Below, piece after piece: positions 40,406 to 52,690 of a DNA stretch of 64,000 nucleotides (the stretch's first letter is position 1; the number at the start of each line of letters is the position of its first letter). This DNA is from Cordia subcordata (lineage: Eukaryota; Streptophyta; Magnoliopsida; Boraginales; Cordiaceae). The position numbers were made by a program, and so were the translations under genes. The notes under the pieces were generated by a model that saw only the letters and a list, made by a program, of their open reading frames with translations, was not told the DNA's origin and did no database searches. The DNA is taken from positions 23,310,501 to 23,374,500 of the forward strand of contig JAPTOF010000003.1 of NCBI GenBank assembly GCA_028554755.1, in the 5' to 3' direction.

Positions 40406-41687
40406 CTTTCAAGATTATGTTTTTGCTTGAAATCTTTTTCCACTTGGCAGCCTATTATCCATCAGCTCTACCTGGATTTTGCTACTGGAATCTAACCAAT
40501 GTGGTTGTCCCACAGCCAGCACTTGGGATAGCATTCTATCCTCTGGTTTCCAAGATTTTTGTAAAATCTTTTTTTTTTTTTTTTTTTTGGGTTTAAAGAT
40601 TTTTGTACCATCAACAACAGGAAGATTTTTTGACCGTTGTCAATATATTGTTGTTAAGAGTAGATTATTTTTTCTTTTTATATATGTTTTTGGTACTTGT
40701 TCAGCTTGCTTTTTGAGATAAAATCTCTTTCAAGTTTTCTTGCTCATGGTCCTTCTTAGATCAATATATATGCAATACATTTAACTCCTAAGATCATTAT
40801 GATGGAGAAGTACTTGTCTGCATAATAACCAAGAAATTAAAGTTGTACATAAAAACAAAATTCCTATTGCGGACTAGTTTATAAATGGGTAGAATTCACT
40901 TTTGAATCGATAATATGCACCAGTGTTTTTTTAATCTTTAGAAGAAATTATTTTTGCAACTTAAGCTTGTGACCTCTAGATCAGACCATAACGATTTTGC
41001 TAGCTTGCTTATTGAAGGATGAATATGTTATTATAAATCTTTCTCCAAGGGTTCTACTTAGCAGAAATGTATGGCTTGTCAAGCAGATGACAACATGTTA
41101 CAAACATATAATTCTTCAGCTTTTTTTGAAGAATTTAATTAATCATAGCCAAGATATTAGCTAGAATTTATATGTCGATGATACTCACAGCAGATATAAT
41201 CGATGCTTCTTTTAGTATGTTCTACAATTTAGAGGCTATCTTTGGCTCTTTGCAGCCATCACAAAAACTATCATACATGCATGCAAATTTTCTTATATTC
41301 TGATCATCTCCATCAAGATTTTATTTTATTTTATTTTATTTTATTTTTTTTCGAACATACTAGATCTTTTGAATATCTCATGGACATTAGTAAGGCTTCT
41401 CAACCATCCTTGAAAGATGTAATAATAATAAGTGGTTCTAATGCAAAAGCATCACATGAAATATCTTTGACATAGCTCAGCCATAACCTATCATATGCTA
41501 ATATAATCTATCTGTCTGCAATATGCAGATATTGAACTATCCATGTAAGCAACGTGGCATATCCTCATTGGCCTGAACATGCCACGTATTGATTGCGTTA
41601 CAGATTTTTGGACATAACCCGTTTTATACAATGTTGTGGTCGTAGACATTGCCATGCAGGCAAGCAAGATGAAGACATCATCAGCAA
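40406..41687. other. Spacer between the divergent Lhcb1 genes
   Basis: About 1.3 kb between the two core promoters. It is AT-rich with a T-run (40569-40588) and a TTTTA repeat (41320-41347). GCCACGT near 41581 is a possible G-box-like site. No gene was seen. Confidence 0.5.
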
Positions 41688-41752
41688 CCAATGAAAACAT
41701 AGATAACGATTTGTATGGATAAGGACCCTTGTGATCTCAAGAAGTATATAAG
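41688..41752 (+). promoter_or_regulatory. Lhcb1 copy B promoter: CCAAT, two GATA boxes, TATA
   Basis: CCAAT at 41688-41692, GATAACGAT at 41702, GATAAGG at 41718, TATATAAG at 41745-41752. The ATG follows about 97 bp later. This is the same order as in copy A, in mirror orientation. Confidence 0.75.
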
Positions 41753-41848
41753 CACTTAAGTTTATGGCCCATGGAACTCAACCCAAAAGCCCATTACACA
41801 ATTTGAATAACATTTGATTTGCATTTTTAGCTTGTTGAATATTCTGCC

Positions 41849-42646
41849 ATGGCTGCTTCCACAATGGCTCTTTCATCCCCATCACTTGCCGGAAAGACAG
41901 TGAAACGCTCACCATCAGCCCCTGAAATCATGGGCAATGGAAGAGTGTCCATGAGGAAAGCTGTTGGTAGGCCCCCAAGACCTAACAGCCCATGGTACGG
42001 GCCCGACCGTGTTAAGTACTTGGGCCCATTCTCCGGTGAGCCCCCAAGCTACCTCACCGGTGAATTCCCCGGTGACTACGGTTGGGACACCGCTGGGCTT
42101 TCAGCTGACCCGGAAACATTCGCCAGGAACCGTGAGCTCGAGGTGATCCACTGCAGATGGGCCATGCTCGGAGCTCTGGGCTGCGTTTTCCCTGAGCTCT
42201 TGGCCCGCAACGGGGTTAAATTCGGCGAGGCCGTGTGGTTCAAAGCTGGGTCCCAGATCTTCAGCGAGGGTGGGCTTGACTACTTGGGCAACCCAAGCTT
42301 GATCCACGCCCAGAGCATCTTGGCCATCTGGGCTTGCCAGGTTGTCTTGATGGGAGCTGTTGAGGGTTACCGTATTGCTGGTGGGCCCCTGGGCGAGGTT
42401 ACCGACCCAATCTACCCAGGTGGCAGCTTTGACCCACTGGGCCTTGCTGATGACCCAGAGGCTTTTGCTGAGCTTAAGGTTAAGGAAATCAAGAATGGCA
42501 GATTGGCCATGTTCTCCATGTTTGGATTCTTCGTTCAGGCCATCGTTACTGGAAAGGGCCCATTGGAGAACCTTGCTGACCACCTCGCCGACCCAGTTAA
42601 CAACAACGCTTGGGCCTACGCCACAAACTTTGTCCCCGGAAAGTGA
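41849..42646 (+). CDS. Lhcb1: Chlorophyll a/b-binding protein of LHCII type 1, 265 aa (copy B)
   Basis: Second intronless Lhcb1 gene, divergently placed to the copy at 39429-40226. The mature proteins are almost identical. Differences fall mainly in the transit peptide and early N-terminus ([10 protein letters not shown] against [20 protein letters not shown] against [10 protein letters not shown]), plus conservative V/I and L/I changes near residues 180-190. All three membrane helices and the chlorophyll-binding motifs [11 protein letters not shown] and [10 protein letters not shown] are intact. Same function as copy A: light harvesting in the LHCII trimer. High identity over the mature part suggests recent duplication or gene conversion. 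Confidence 0.98.
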   Translation: MAASTMALSSPSLAGKTVKRSPSAPEIMGNGRVSMRKAVGRPPRPNSPWYGPDRVKYLGPFSGEPPSYLTGEFPGDYGWDTAGLSADPETFARNRELEVIHCRWAMLGALGCVFPELLARNGVKFGEAVWFKAGSQIFSEGGLDYLGNPSLIHAQSILAIWACQVVLMGAVEGYRIAGGPLGEVTDPIYPGGSFDPLGLADDPEAFAELKVKEIKNGRLAMFSMFGFFVQAIVTGKGPLENLADHLADPVNNNAWAYATNFVPGK

Positions 42647-43689
42647 GATGTTTCACAAAGTGTTTGTAATTTGTTTAGGATGTGATTGTGAATTTATGAA
42701 CCCACTCATGTGCTATTATTTTGTGTTTGTTGGTTCGAGATGGTGCTGATCAGGGTGTAAAATGGCTTAAACTAATGCAATGCACGTCAATTTTTTGCAC
42801 CAGCGAGTGAATCTTGCCCTTTATTTTTTCTTTCTAATATATTTTTACTTTGTCTGGGTCAGACATATTGGCAATCACCTATCCTAAACGATCTGAAAAA
42901 TAATAACGTAACCAAAATTTTGCGATCTGCTGACGAACTTATTTCAATCAAGAGATCGGATCGAACCGGTATAGAAAATTTTAGAGAGAGATTCGGTCGC
43001 CACAGCCTTTAAGCAATCTAGAGATACGGTTGGAGAGATTAGTTACCCATGTAAATTCAAAGAGAATTGTGAGTTCTATTGCAATACTTAAAAAAAAAAA
43101 ACAAGTTTAAATAATTGTTGTCAGAAATAATTTGTCGCAATAGCGTTCATCACCATCGCGGGTTGATATGGTATAATTTTGGAAATATAGTAAAATCGTG
43201 CCAAATGCGGGTTGAGGATGAGTTATTTGACGTTAACACTGTATTTCCACATGCATAAAGTAATGCAAAAGAAGGACCAAAAGGCTTGAGTGATATGAGT
43301 CACGCATTTCTGTTGTGCATGGTTGTTGGCCCAGGGAGGTGCAAGTTGATAAATATAGACAAAAATAAAAATCTTCAAATCTTGTGTTGTTAATTGACTT
43401 GAACTTTTTTTACGATATTATAATCAATAAAATAATAAAAAATAGTTCATCCATACAAAAGTAGTTCATATATCCATACAAAACTAGTTCCCGCGATGTC
43501 AACCATTTTTCATGCGTAGCCTATCTTATTAACCAACTATTATGACCAATATATACTTGCATGAGATAGTTTGACCACATAACTGAGAGAGCACGTATTT
43601 TTGCTCAAAGACATTAAAATTAATGATATATATTGGTCACTAATTTTTTTTAATAGAGTTTATAGTTGGGAATTGACAATTCTTGAATG
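42647..43689. other. Lhcb1 3' region and spacer
   Basis: 3' untranslated region and AT-rich spacer. No gene was seen. Confidence 0.4.
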
Positions 43690-45560
43690 CCTTATGACCA
43701 TTAGACCGTAACTCATATACTGCAAAACAATTATAACTAATAAAATAAGACAATAATAGTTCATCCCCATTAGTTATCCATCACAATTATCCACTATGAC
43801 CATGGGCAATTTACTATGCTTCATAGTGTACTCACTGGTAACTCAAAGGGCCTATTTCATTTTTTTTTTAATTTTTCTTGGAAAAAAATACATTATTTTT
43901 ACAATAAATATTTTGCTTGGATTTGAGCTTTTTAAGATGCCAAAATTTTTAACATCTCAAAGAAATACTTCCTTCAAAAGTTATTAAAAAACCGCTAGGC
44001 CAAACTATCTTGTGCTTTTTGTTGATAAGAACTTCTTTGAAAAAATAGAAAATAATAACGGTTATCACACTTACCATTCAAATAAAATATTCATTTTTAT
44101 TTGTAACTTTGGAATAGTTTGAAATCATTCATTTTAAAAACATGAAACTGGGATCACATGAAATTTATGTACATGTCCCATATTTATGTTGCACAAAGAA
44201 TTCTTTTCAAGTTCTGGTTGTTGCAAATTTGACTATACATGCTCAGTATTAGCAAGAAGCTATCTGCAGATACACGTTCCTTTTCTTGATTGGAAGCTCT
44301 TTTAGGGTGTGAATGTTATGCAAACGCTAAGTTCTCTGATTGTTGGAATCTGATAGTCGACTTTGCTTTCATTTTGTAACTTTTGTTAGCTTCTTGAATA
44401 TGTGTACTACAATAGAAATTGCAGTTTAGTCTTAGTTGTAGCAAATTCCATGTATTGTCAATAAGTTGTGCAAACTTATCAATTAGACACCACCTACAAA
44501 TGGAGTCAAGCCTAATATCAGTGGTTGCTCAAAAGGAAATCTTGGTTTAATTGGCGCAAGGGGTATTTTCAGGAATAATTAGAGCAAATGGATGAGGAGG
44601 TTCACAATTAACCTAGGTTGTACTTCAAGCAACATAGCAGAAGCAAGGGCGCCTTTGGAAGGACTCAAACTAGCGGAACACCATGGAACAACTGTACGAG
44701 ATATTGAGACAGACTTAAAGATTTTAACTGGTTGGATAAATGGGAGTGAATGCCCAAAGAATGCAATACTATTATTAATTAAGAAAGTAGAAGAATTATG
44801 GCGTCCCGCTAGGGTTTTTCACCAAAGCATGTATTTAGAGAAGCAAAGAAAAGTGCTGATTGGATGACCATTATGGGTTACAATTACCGCTTGGAGACCA
44901 TGTTTTTGAGAACCCTCCCCAAGAGCTACGAAGCATCCTCAGAGAAGACGTGGGGCATTCCCTCACAGAGATTGGTGCTGATGTAGCTTTTTTTATTATG
45001 GCATAGCCTCTCACAGGAAAAAAAATCACGTATTGTCTTACTAGAGTATGAAATAAATTTAACGCTTCTCATTTAATAGAGGTCATCAAACATCACAGTC
45101 CATTTTGAAGCATTTATATTTCAAAAGTTATCAATTTTTCATGCGAACAAGGATGACACAAATGCTTGAACTGACTATTTGCATCCTTATTATTAGAAAA
45201 ATGACACGCTGAAGCTCCCCTACTTTCTTCCTAAACAATGTCAAATTTGAATTTTTTTTATGCGACAAGGGAGTAAGAACAATGATAGCAGAGGGTTGGG
45301 CATCAATCTTATCATCATAAAATCCTCCAACACAATGTGCATGATGATATGTTCTTTTCAATATCAAATGCTAGAACAAAAAAAATATGTGAATAACCAT
45401 TAATTTCTCTAATTCTTCTGGGCAATGTAACAAGTGACTTTGATTTAGATTTTAACATAAGTACTATTCGTAGAAGAACTCACAATTGACATCTATCACA
45501 AGTCTTGGGTCATAAGTGTTTGGCTCTATGCAAAAAGTTCGTATATCATATCTCTCACCC
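43690..45560 (+). repeat. Unit 0 of the pectinesterase/X8 array: 5' flank with X8 remnant
   Basis: 43690-44450 and 45030-45560 match 47697-48845, the 5' flank of the intact pectinesterase, with moderate divergence. Within it, 44050-44230 also matches 56760-56930 upstream of the X8 gene. 44215-44450 matches 58725-58960, the X8 last exon and its 3' region. The relic of the X8 last exon reads as CKFD followed by TCSV near 44225, against CKFEHAQ in the live gene. This unit once held an X8 gene that has been lost. Confidence 0.7.
44460..45029 (+). mobile_element. 5'-truncated L1-type LINE fragment with RNase H-like domain
   Basis: The insertion is bounded by the 8-bp direct repeat GTATTGTC (44452-44459 and 45030-45037). 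The paralogous site near 48320 lacks it. Broken frames spell the plant non-LTR RNase H-like domain: GARGIFRNN, then RRFTINLGCTSSNIAEARAP, LEGLKLAEHHG and VRDIETDLKIL, and a GDHVFENPPQELRSILRED tail. It ends in a short A-rich stretch. Frameshifts and stops show it is dead. Confidence 0.7.
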
Positions 45561-45711
45561 ATGCACACACGTTGATACACATACGCATAGGTATGTATGT
45601 ATGTGGATCAGAATGTCAAATGCAATGCACTTGAAGTACATTTCTTTGATGGATTTATTTCTGCAATGCAAAAGCAAAAATAAGAGTACATTTATTTCTG
45701 CAAAACATACC

Positions 45712-47025
45712 TGAGCATTGTATTCGAAAGCCATGCAAAGGCTAGTGACACACAACTGTACTCTTATTTTTGCTTTATATGGGGTTCTCTGTTTTTATTA
45801 TCAGATTTGCATAAAGGGAAAAGAAAAGTCTCTTTCTCGTTTATATTTTCTCTCATTTCTTTGTTTTACTTTTCCTCTTTCCTTTTTTCAAAGTTATTTC
45901 TATGACACTTTGCAAGCCTGATATCGTATCTATAAATAATCATTTCCGGAGATACGAACAGGCTAATATGAACATCAGTAGGGAAAGAATTCTTGACAAC
46001 GTAAGGAAATTTCATTACGCAACTTTTAGTGACCGCCCGTGCACACACATTGACACGCACACGCATAGGTATGTTTGTATGTGGATCATAACGTCAAATG
46101 AAGTTCATTTCTTTCACGGATTGAGCAAAATAATTTGTCAGGTCACGAATCAGAAGTTCATCGCTTTTCAAATATTGTGCAATAAATATGACTAAAAGTC
46201 TTAATGTTTGAATTCATACTTATCTAGAAAATTTTAAGAAATAATTCCTAAAAGAAGAAAAAAATGTATAATCTCTGGAAAATTGCACTAATTAAAGTAA
46301 TGAAATACCTTCATGATTATCTCTATGAAGGCTTGAAGCCTAAATATCTTATGATAAAGGAGAAACTTATCCTTTTGCAAACTTTGAACACAAGTATATT
46401 GCTATAAAAAGGCATTAAATCATTTGATAACTTACTACGAACATATTTATAAGCGATTGTAGGATTTTATTACTTTGGGAGTGCATATTTTTTAATATTT
46501 ATAATTGCTACAACTACAGTTATGCGAAGAGAATGTGAATATGGATATGATTGAAAAAGTATACTCTAATTTTTATGTCTCGAATAGTGATACTGAGAGA
46601 ATTATTTAGAAAGAAATTATTTAGATATTATACCATTCTTTCTTAGCAACCCACTATTATCACAATTGTCCACTATTACTAAGGATTACTTTACGTCATT
46701 TTCAGTTCGGGAAAAAGACACTCAAGTCTCTTATTTTTTGCTGTTAGACAAAATTCTTCTTTCCTCCCTTTCACAGGTCCCTCTAACTTGACCCTGTTAG
46801 TTAAACAGCTAAAATGAATGACGACTATGTTCACAAATTTCGTTTTTGCCCTTAATGAAGCAAACGACATGACAAAAATCTAATATCTCTTAATTTATTC
46901 TTTTTTATCTTGGCGCTGTTTAATCACCACTTGGATTGCCCAAAAAAAATTAATTTTTCTTTTATTATTCACTATCCCTTTGTTGGCTATTTAAAATATT
47001 TCAAAAAAAAAAATTTTTTTATCAA
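45712..47025 (+). repeat. 1.3-kb repeat R1, pectinesterase 3'-flank type, nearly identical to R2
   Basis: Nearly base-for-base equal to 51116-52429 at a constant offset of 5404, with only scattered substitutions and small A/T-run length differences. In R2 it directly follows the pectinesterase 3' end. Here it follows the gene's 5' flank with no gene between. Confidence 0.9.
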
Positions 47026-47674
47026 AATTTTTTTCGATACTTTTATCACTTTGGAAATGCTCTTATTACCTTTAACTAAAAACATTAGTGATTAGGGATT
47101 GAATTGTGAAAAAAAAAATTATATATGGTTATATTGTTTAAATGTACGAGCAAAAGTCTAGAGGTCTTTATTGAACTTTTGATATTTGAAATTACCCTAC
47201 TTGTTTTGCGATATTACTTTTTCTTTTTTCTTTTTTTTTTCCTTTTGTTAAGGGGACAGGGCTTGGAGGGGAACGTTTTCAAAGGACCAGATGCCTTCTT
47301 TATAAAATAACTTTGTTAAGGAACGTTTTCTACAATAGTTTTGCTAAATTTTTTTCGATACTTTTTAAATGGCCAACAGATTGCTAGTGAGTAATTAACA
47401 ATAAATAAATAATAAAAATAAAAATATTAGACTTTTATTGGGCAATCCAAGTGGTGGATGAACATTGCAAAAATAAAAATGAATTGAGAGATGTTAGATT
47501 TTTGCCACGTCATTTGCTTCATTAAGGATAGAAATGACATTGTTTTAACACTGCCAACTTTTGTTTTAACTTTAATTAACGGTTTTCAGTTTGAGGAACC
47601 TCGGAAGGGGAAAAAGAAACCGAGGGTCCTATTAGCCTGTCGGCTAAAAATAGGGACTTGAATGTCCTTTTCCC
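46709..47674. mobile_element. Foldback element with about 240-bp TIRs (MULE-like), 966 bp
   Basis: The left end is GGGAAAAAGACACTCAAGTC. The right end complemented is GGGAAAAGGACATTCAAGTC. Pairing continues over about 240 bp to the shared CACTTGGATTGCCC (46929-46942; complement near 47440-47453). The flanks look alike (TTTCAGTTC left, ATTTCGTTT right) but not identical. The paralogous position near 54885 lacks the element. The interior is T-rich with no gene. The repeat R2 carries only its left third. Confidence 0.75.
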
Positions 47675-47696
47675 ATTTCGTTTATAATACACTAAT

Positions 47697-48845
47697 CATG
47701 ACCATTAGATCGTAACTCATAACCTGCAAAACAATTATAGTACACTAATCATGACCATTAGATCGTAACTCATAACTTACAAAACAATTATAATTAGTAA
47801 AATAATAGAATAATAGATCATCTCCATTAGTTCTCCAGCACAATTATCCACTACGACCATGGACAATTTACCATCATTCGTAATGTACTCATTTGTTACT
47901 CATAAGGCCTGTTTGGATAGGTTTTTTCAAAAAAAAAAAAACATTTTTCTTGAAAAAATATTATTTTTACAATGATTATTTAGTTTGGATATGAGCCTTT
48001 CTGAGAAGCCAAAAATTTTGAAATCTCAAAAAAAAACACCTTCTTCAAAAGTTTTGAAAAAAAAACAAAGAAAAACTGTCTTGGGCTTTTTGTTGATAGG
48101 AATTTCTTACGGTTATCACATTTACCCTTCAAATAAAGATTCATTTTTGTCGATAACTTTGGAATATTTCGAAATCATACATTGAGGAGCATGAAACTAA
48201 GACTACATGCAATTTATGTAGCCCATATTTATTTTCATTTTGCAACTTTTGTTAACTTCTTGAATGTGTACTGCAACAGAAATTGTAGTTTAGTCTTAGT
48301 TGTAGCAAATTTCATGCGTCGTCTTACTAGAATACAAAATAAATTTAATACTTCTTATTTAATAGAGGACATCAACCACCATAGTCCATTTTGAAGCATT
48401 TATATTTCAAAATTATCATTTTTGTCGTGCTAATAAGGATGGCACAAATACTTGAACTGATTATTTGCATCCTTATTATTAGAATAATGACATGCTGAAG
48501 CTCCCTAGCTCCCCTACTTTCTTCCAAAACAATGACAAATTTGAATTTCCTTAATGCAACCAGGGAGTAACAACAACGATTGTTGAGGGTCCGGCATCAA
48601 TCTTATCATCATTAAATCCTCCAACACAATGTGCACGATGATATGTTCTTTCCAATTCAAACGCTAGAAGGAAAAAAATGTGAATAACTATTAATTGCTC
48701 TCCTTCTTTTGGACAATATAGCAAGTGACTTTGATTTAGATTCTCACATAGGTACTTTTCGTGGAAGAACTCGCAATTGACATCTATTACAAGTCATGGG
48801 TCATGAGTTGTCGGCTCTGTTCGAAAAGTTTGCATGTCGTATCTC
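47697..48845 (+). repeat. Unit 1 of the array: pectinesterase 5' flank, paralogous to 43690-45560
   Basis: Matches unit 0 along its length except that the X8 remnant (44170-44370) and the LINE insertion are absent here. The start contains a short local duplication of ATGACCATTAGATCGTAACTCATAA (about 47697 and 47752). Confidence 0.75.
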
Positions 48846-49124
48846 TCACCCAACGCAGTCCGACGGTCAGAAATTTTCCTCTAAAAGTACAATAAGTGGG
48901 CCATAAAAGTTCGTTCGTTATTTCACCATCAATGAAGGGCATTAGTAGTGAAAAATACGCAGCTTTAGTCGTAGATTTCCACAGCAAATTCTAGCAACCT
49001 CTCACAGCCGAATACTCAGCTCTATCTCTGGCTCTAGTAATATGAGCTTCACACAATTACCCGTACAAACCTACATATTTGGGCCCCCCCAGTTTCAATC
49101 TTCACAACGCAAACGCAGTTAATA

Positions 49125-50993
49125 ATGGCAGGAAGGACGTGTATTATTTTTCAAGCGGTCCTCGTGACTATTTGCTGTTTCATTTCGGCTGCACTTTCTG
49201 ATGATATTGAAGCTGTACCAGCTGATGCCAGCCAACTGAATAGGTGGTTTGAGAAAAATGTACAACCATTATCGGCCAGAAAAGGCACATTAGACCCTGC
49301 CCTAGAGACCGCTGAGGCTAACACCAAAGTTATAAAGGTAAACAGCGATGGAGGTGGTGATTTCAAGACTATAAATGATGCCATCAAGAGCATTCCAGAT
49401 GGGAATACTAATCGCGTTATCATATTGATCGGAGGTGGAAACTACACCGAGAAAATCAAGATTGAGAGGACGAAGCCGTTCATCACGTTTTATGGAGGCC
49501 CTAAAAACATGCCAATCTTGGTTTTTGGTGGCACGGCATTGCAATATACAATCGTGGAGAGTGCTACCTTGATTGTTGAATTTGATTATTTCAATGCTGT
49601 TAACATTATCCTTGTGGTATGTATCAAGAAGCCATTTTTCTTATTTTCTTCTTTGTTCTTTCAACTGAGTTACGATTTCGTTTTCATTGTAGAATTCGGC
49701 ACCGAGATCAGATGGCAAGATGAAGGACGCACAAGCCGCAGCCTTGAGAATCGGTGGTGACAAGGCTTCATTCTATAATTGTAAGTTCCATGGGTTTCAG
49801 GACACCCTTTGCGATGACCGAGGCATGCATTTCTTCAAGGACTGTTACATTGAGGGCACAGTTGATTTTATCTTTGGCAGTGGGAAATCTATCTATTTGG
49901 TAAGATAAAATGGAGAATGGATTTGCTGCTATTCTGAGCGAGATTTAACGGTCGTAAATTCTTAGCATAACCATAATAACACGACATAGGCAACTCACAA
50001 CCGTTGAATTATGCTGATGACGGCATGATGTTATGAGGAGATCTCTCTCACAAACACGGCCCCTTTCCCCCTCGTGAATTTCATATCTCATATGTTCTCT
50101 AGTCAACATAAACTGAAACCCTAATTTGCTTTAATGAAGAATGACGAACTACATGTCATCCCCGGAGATCAAATGGCAATGATTGGAGCACATGCAAGAG
50201 AGAGGGAGACGCAAGATACTGGCTACTCGTTTGTGCACTGCAAAGTAACAGGTACAGGTGGCGTTGCTTTCTTGGGTAGGGCATGGAAGCCATATTCTAG
50301 AATTGTGTACGCCTACACTGAGATGAGCGACGTCGTCAACCCTCAAGGGTGGTCAGATTTTGGCAATCCTGCAAACGATAAGTGAGCCAACATTCTCTAC
50401 TCCGCAAATAGGCTTGAAAAAAACGATTGACCGTATATTTTCCTTTCTTCTAGGTTTGCTCAAAACGACTAAAAGATCATATGTTACTATTCACGCATGC
50501 AATTTTTTCAGTTGCGGCACGTAACTCAAAGTTAGAAGTAAATGAATCTCATAATGAAATTGGTCTATAAAATTAAAATGGTAAAGTAGAACTTCTAACT
50601 CTCTTCTTCATAGTAATGCATTTGGAGCCTCTTTTCCAAAAATTATATGATGAGCCTCATGAGACAGTTTTAAAAAAAAATGGTTATGGTGACAATTCTG
50701 ATATGCATATAGGTTTGCATCTATTTGTCTTCAGACAATAAAGGGAGCCTCGTATAAAAAAATATATATACACGAACTTCATTCTCTGCCTTTCCTTCTG
50801 CAAATATTTAATCATGGAGACATTATTTTGCAGGACTGTATTCTTTGCGGAATACCAAAACTCGGGTCCTGGATCTGATATGAAAACCCGAGTTAGTTTT
50901 GTAAAGAAGCTAACTGATGAAGAAGCCAAACCTTTCATCACTCTGGGCTTCATCCAGGCTTCAAATTGGCTACTTCCTCCTACGACATTATAA
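49125..50993 (+). CDS. Pectinesterase (pectin methylesterase), secreted, 366 aa
   Basis: Removes methyl esters from wall homogalacturonan. Four exons: 49125-49616, 49693-49899, 50140-50381, 50834-50993 (1101 nt, in phase). An N-terminal signal peptide (ACT-type hydrophobic run to about residue 25) leads straight into the catalytic beta-helix with a short spacer. There is no inhibitor-like pro-domain, so this is a group-2 (proless) enzyme. Active-site regions are all present: GNYTEK near residue 105, QAAALR at 178, QDTL (Asp201), VDFIFG (Asp222) and LGRAW (Arg280, Trp282). The end, WLLPPTTL, is typical of this subgroup. Exon 3 starts after an AAG acceptor in AT-rich context and is the least certain border. 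The gene sits inside a rearranged tandem array; a last-exon relic follows downstream. Confidence 0.92.
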
Positions 50994-51115
50994 AAGTGTA
51001 TTGTCTAAATGATGATCCTTTTAGAAAATTTCCTCAGTTACTAGATTAGCAAAATAGATGTTCGCACCACGAGATTCTTTTTTGCTGTCGCTAAACTACA
51101 ACAATACTACGGGCT

Positions 51116-52429
51116 TGAGCATTGTATTCGAAAGCCATGCAAAGGCTAGTGACACACAACTGTACTCTTATTTTTGCTTTATATGGGGTTCTCTGTTTTT
51201 ATTATCAGATTTGCATAAAGGGAAAAGAAAAGTCTCTTTCTCGTTTATATTTTCTCTCATTTCTTTGTTTTACTTTTCCTCTTTCCTTTTTTCAAAGTTA
51301 TTTCTATGACACTTTGCAAGCCTGATATCGTATCTATAAATAATCATTTCCGGAGATACGAACAGGCTAATATGAACATCAGTAGGGAAAGAATTCTTGA
51401 CAACGTAAGGAAATTTCACTACGCAACTTTTAGTGACCGCCCGTGCACACACATTGACACGCACACGCATAGGTATGTTTGTATGTGGATCATAACGTCA
51501 AATGAAGTTCATTTCTTTCACGGATTGAGCAAAATAATTTGTCAGGTCACGAATCAGAAGTTCATCGCTTTTCAAATATTGTGCAATAAATATGACTAAA
51601 AGTCTTAATGTTTGAATTCATACTTATCTAGAAAATTTTAAGAAATAATTCCTAAAAGGAAAAGAAAATGTATAATCTCTGGAAAATTGCACTAATTAAA
51701 GTAATGAAATACCTTCATGATTATCTCTATGAAGGCTTGAAGCCTAAATATCTTATGATAAAGGAGAAACTTATCCTTTTGCAAACTTTGAACACAAGTA
51801 TATTGCTATAAAAAGGCATTAAATCATTTGATAACTTACTACGAACATATTTATAAGCGATTGTAGGATTTTATTACTTTGGGAGTGCATATTTTTTAAT
51901 ATTTATAATTGCTACAACTACAGTTATGCGAAGAGAATGTGAATATGGATATGATTGAAAAAGTATACTCTGATTTTTATGTCTCGAATAGTGATACTGA
52001 GAGAATTATTTAGAAAGAAATTATTTAGATATTATACCATTCTTTCTTAGCAACCCACTATTATCACAATTGTCCACTATTACTAAGGATTACTTTACGT
52101 CATTTTCAGTTCGGGAAAAAGACACTCAAGTCTCTTATTTTTTGCTGTTAGACAAAATTCTTCTTTCCCCCCTTTCACAGGTCCCTCTAACTTGACACTG
52201 TTAGTTAAACAGCTAAAATGAATGACGACTATGTTCACAAATTTCGTTTTTGCCCTTAATGAAGCAAACGACATGACAAAAATCTAATATCTCTTAATTT
52301 ATTCTTTTTCTATCTTGGCGCTGTTTAATCACCACTTGGATTGCCCAAAAAAAATTAATTTTTCTTTTATTATTCACTATCCCTTTGTTGGCTATTTAAA
52401 ATATTTCAAAAAAAAATTTTTTTTACTAA
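51116..52429 (+). repeat. 1.3-kb repeat R2, downstream of the intact pectinesterase
   Basis: Partner of R1 (45712-47025). It ends inside the left TIR region of the foldback element, where it joins a further partial copy of its own start at about 52435. Confidence 0.9.
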
Positions 52430-52434
52430 AAATT

Positions 52435-52690
52435 CTAAAGCCATGCAAAGGCTAGTGAGACACAACTGTACTCGTATTTTTGCTTTGTATGGTGTTCTCT
52501 GTTTATATTATCAGATTTGCATTGAGGAAAAAAAAAAGTCTCTTTCTCATTTATATTTTCTCTCTTTTCTTTGTTTTACTTTTCCTCTTTCCTTTTTTTA
52601 AAGTTATTTCTATGACACATTGCAAACCTGATATCGTATCTATAAATAATCATTTTCAGAGATACGAATAGGCTAATATGAACATCAGTA
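52435..52690 (+). repeat. Partial third copy R3 of the 3'-flank repeat
   Basis: Begins TCTAAAGCCATGCAAAGGCT and runs to AACATCAGTA. This equals roughly the first 250 bp of R1/R2 with more differences. It then switches abruptly to pectinesterase exon 3/intron 3 sequence. Confidence 0.8.
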
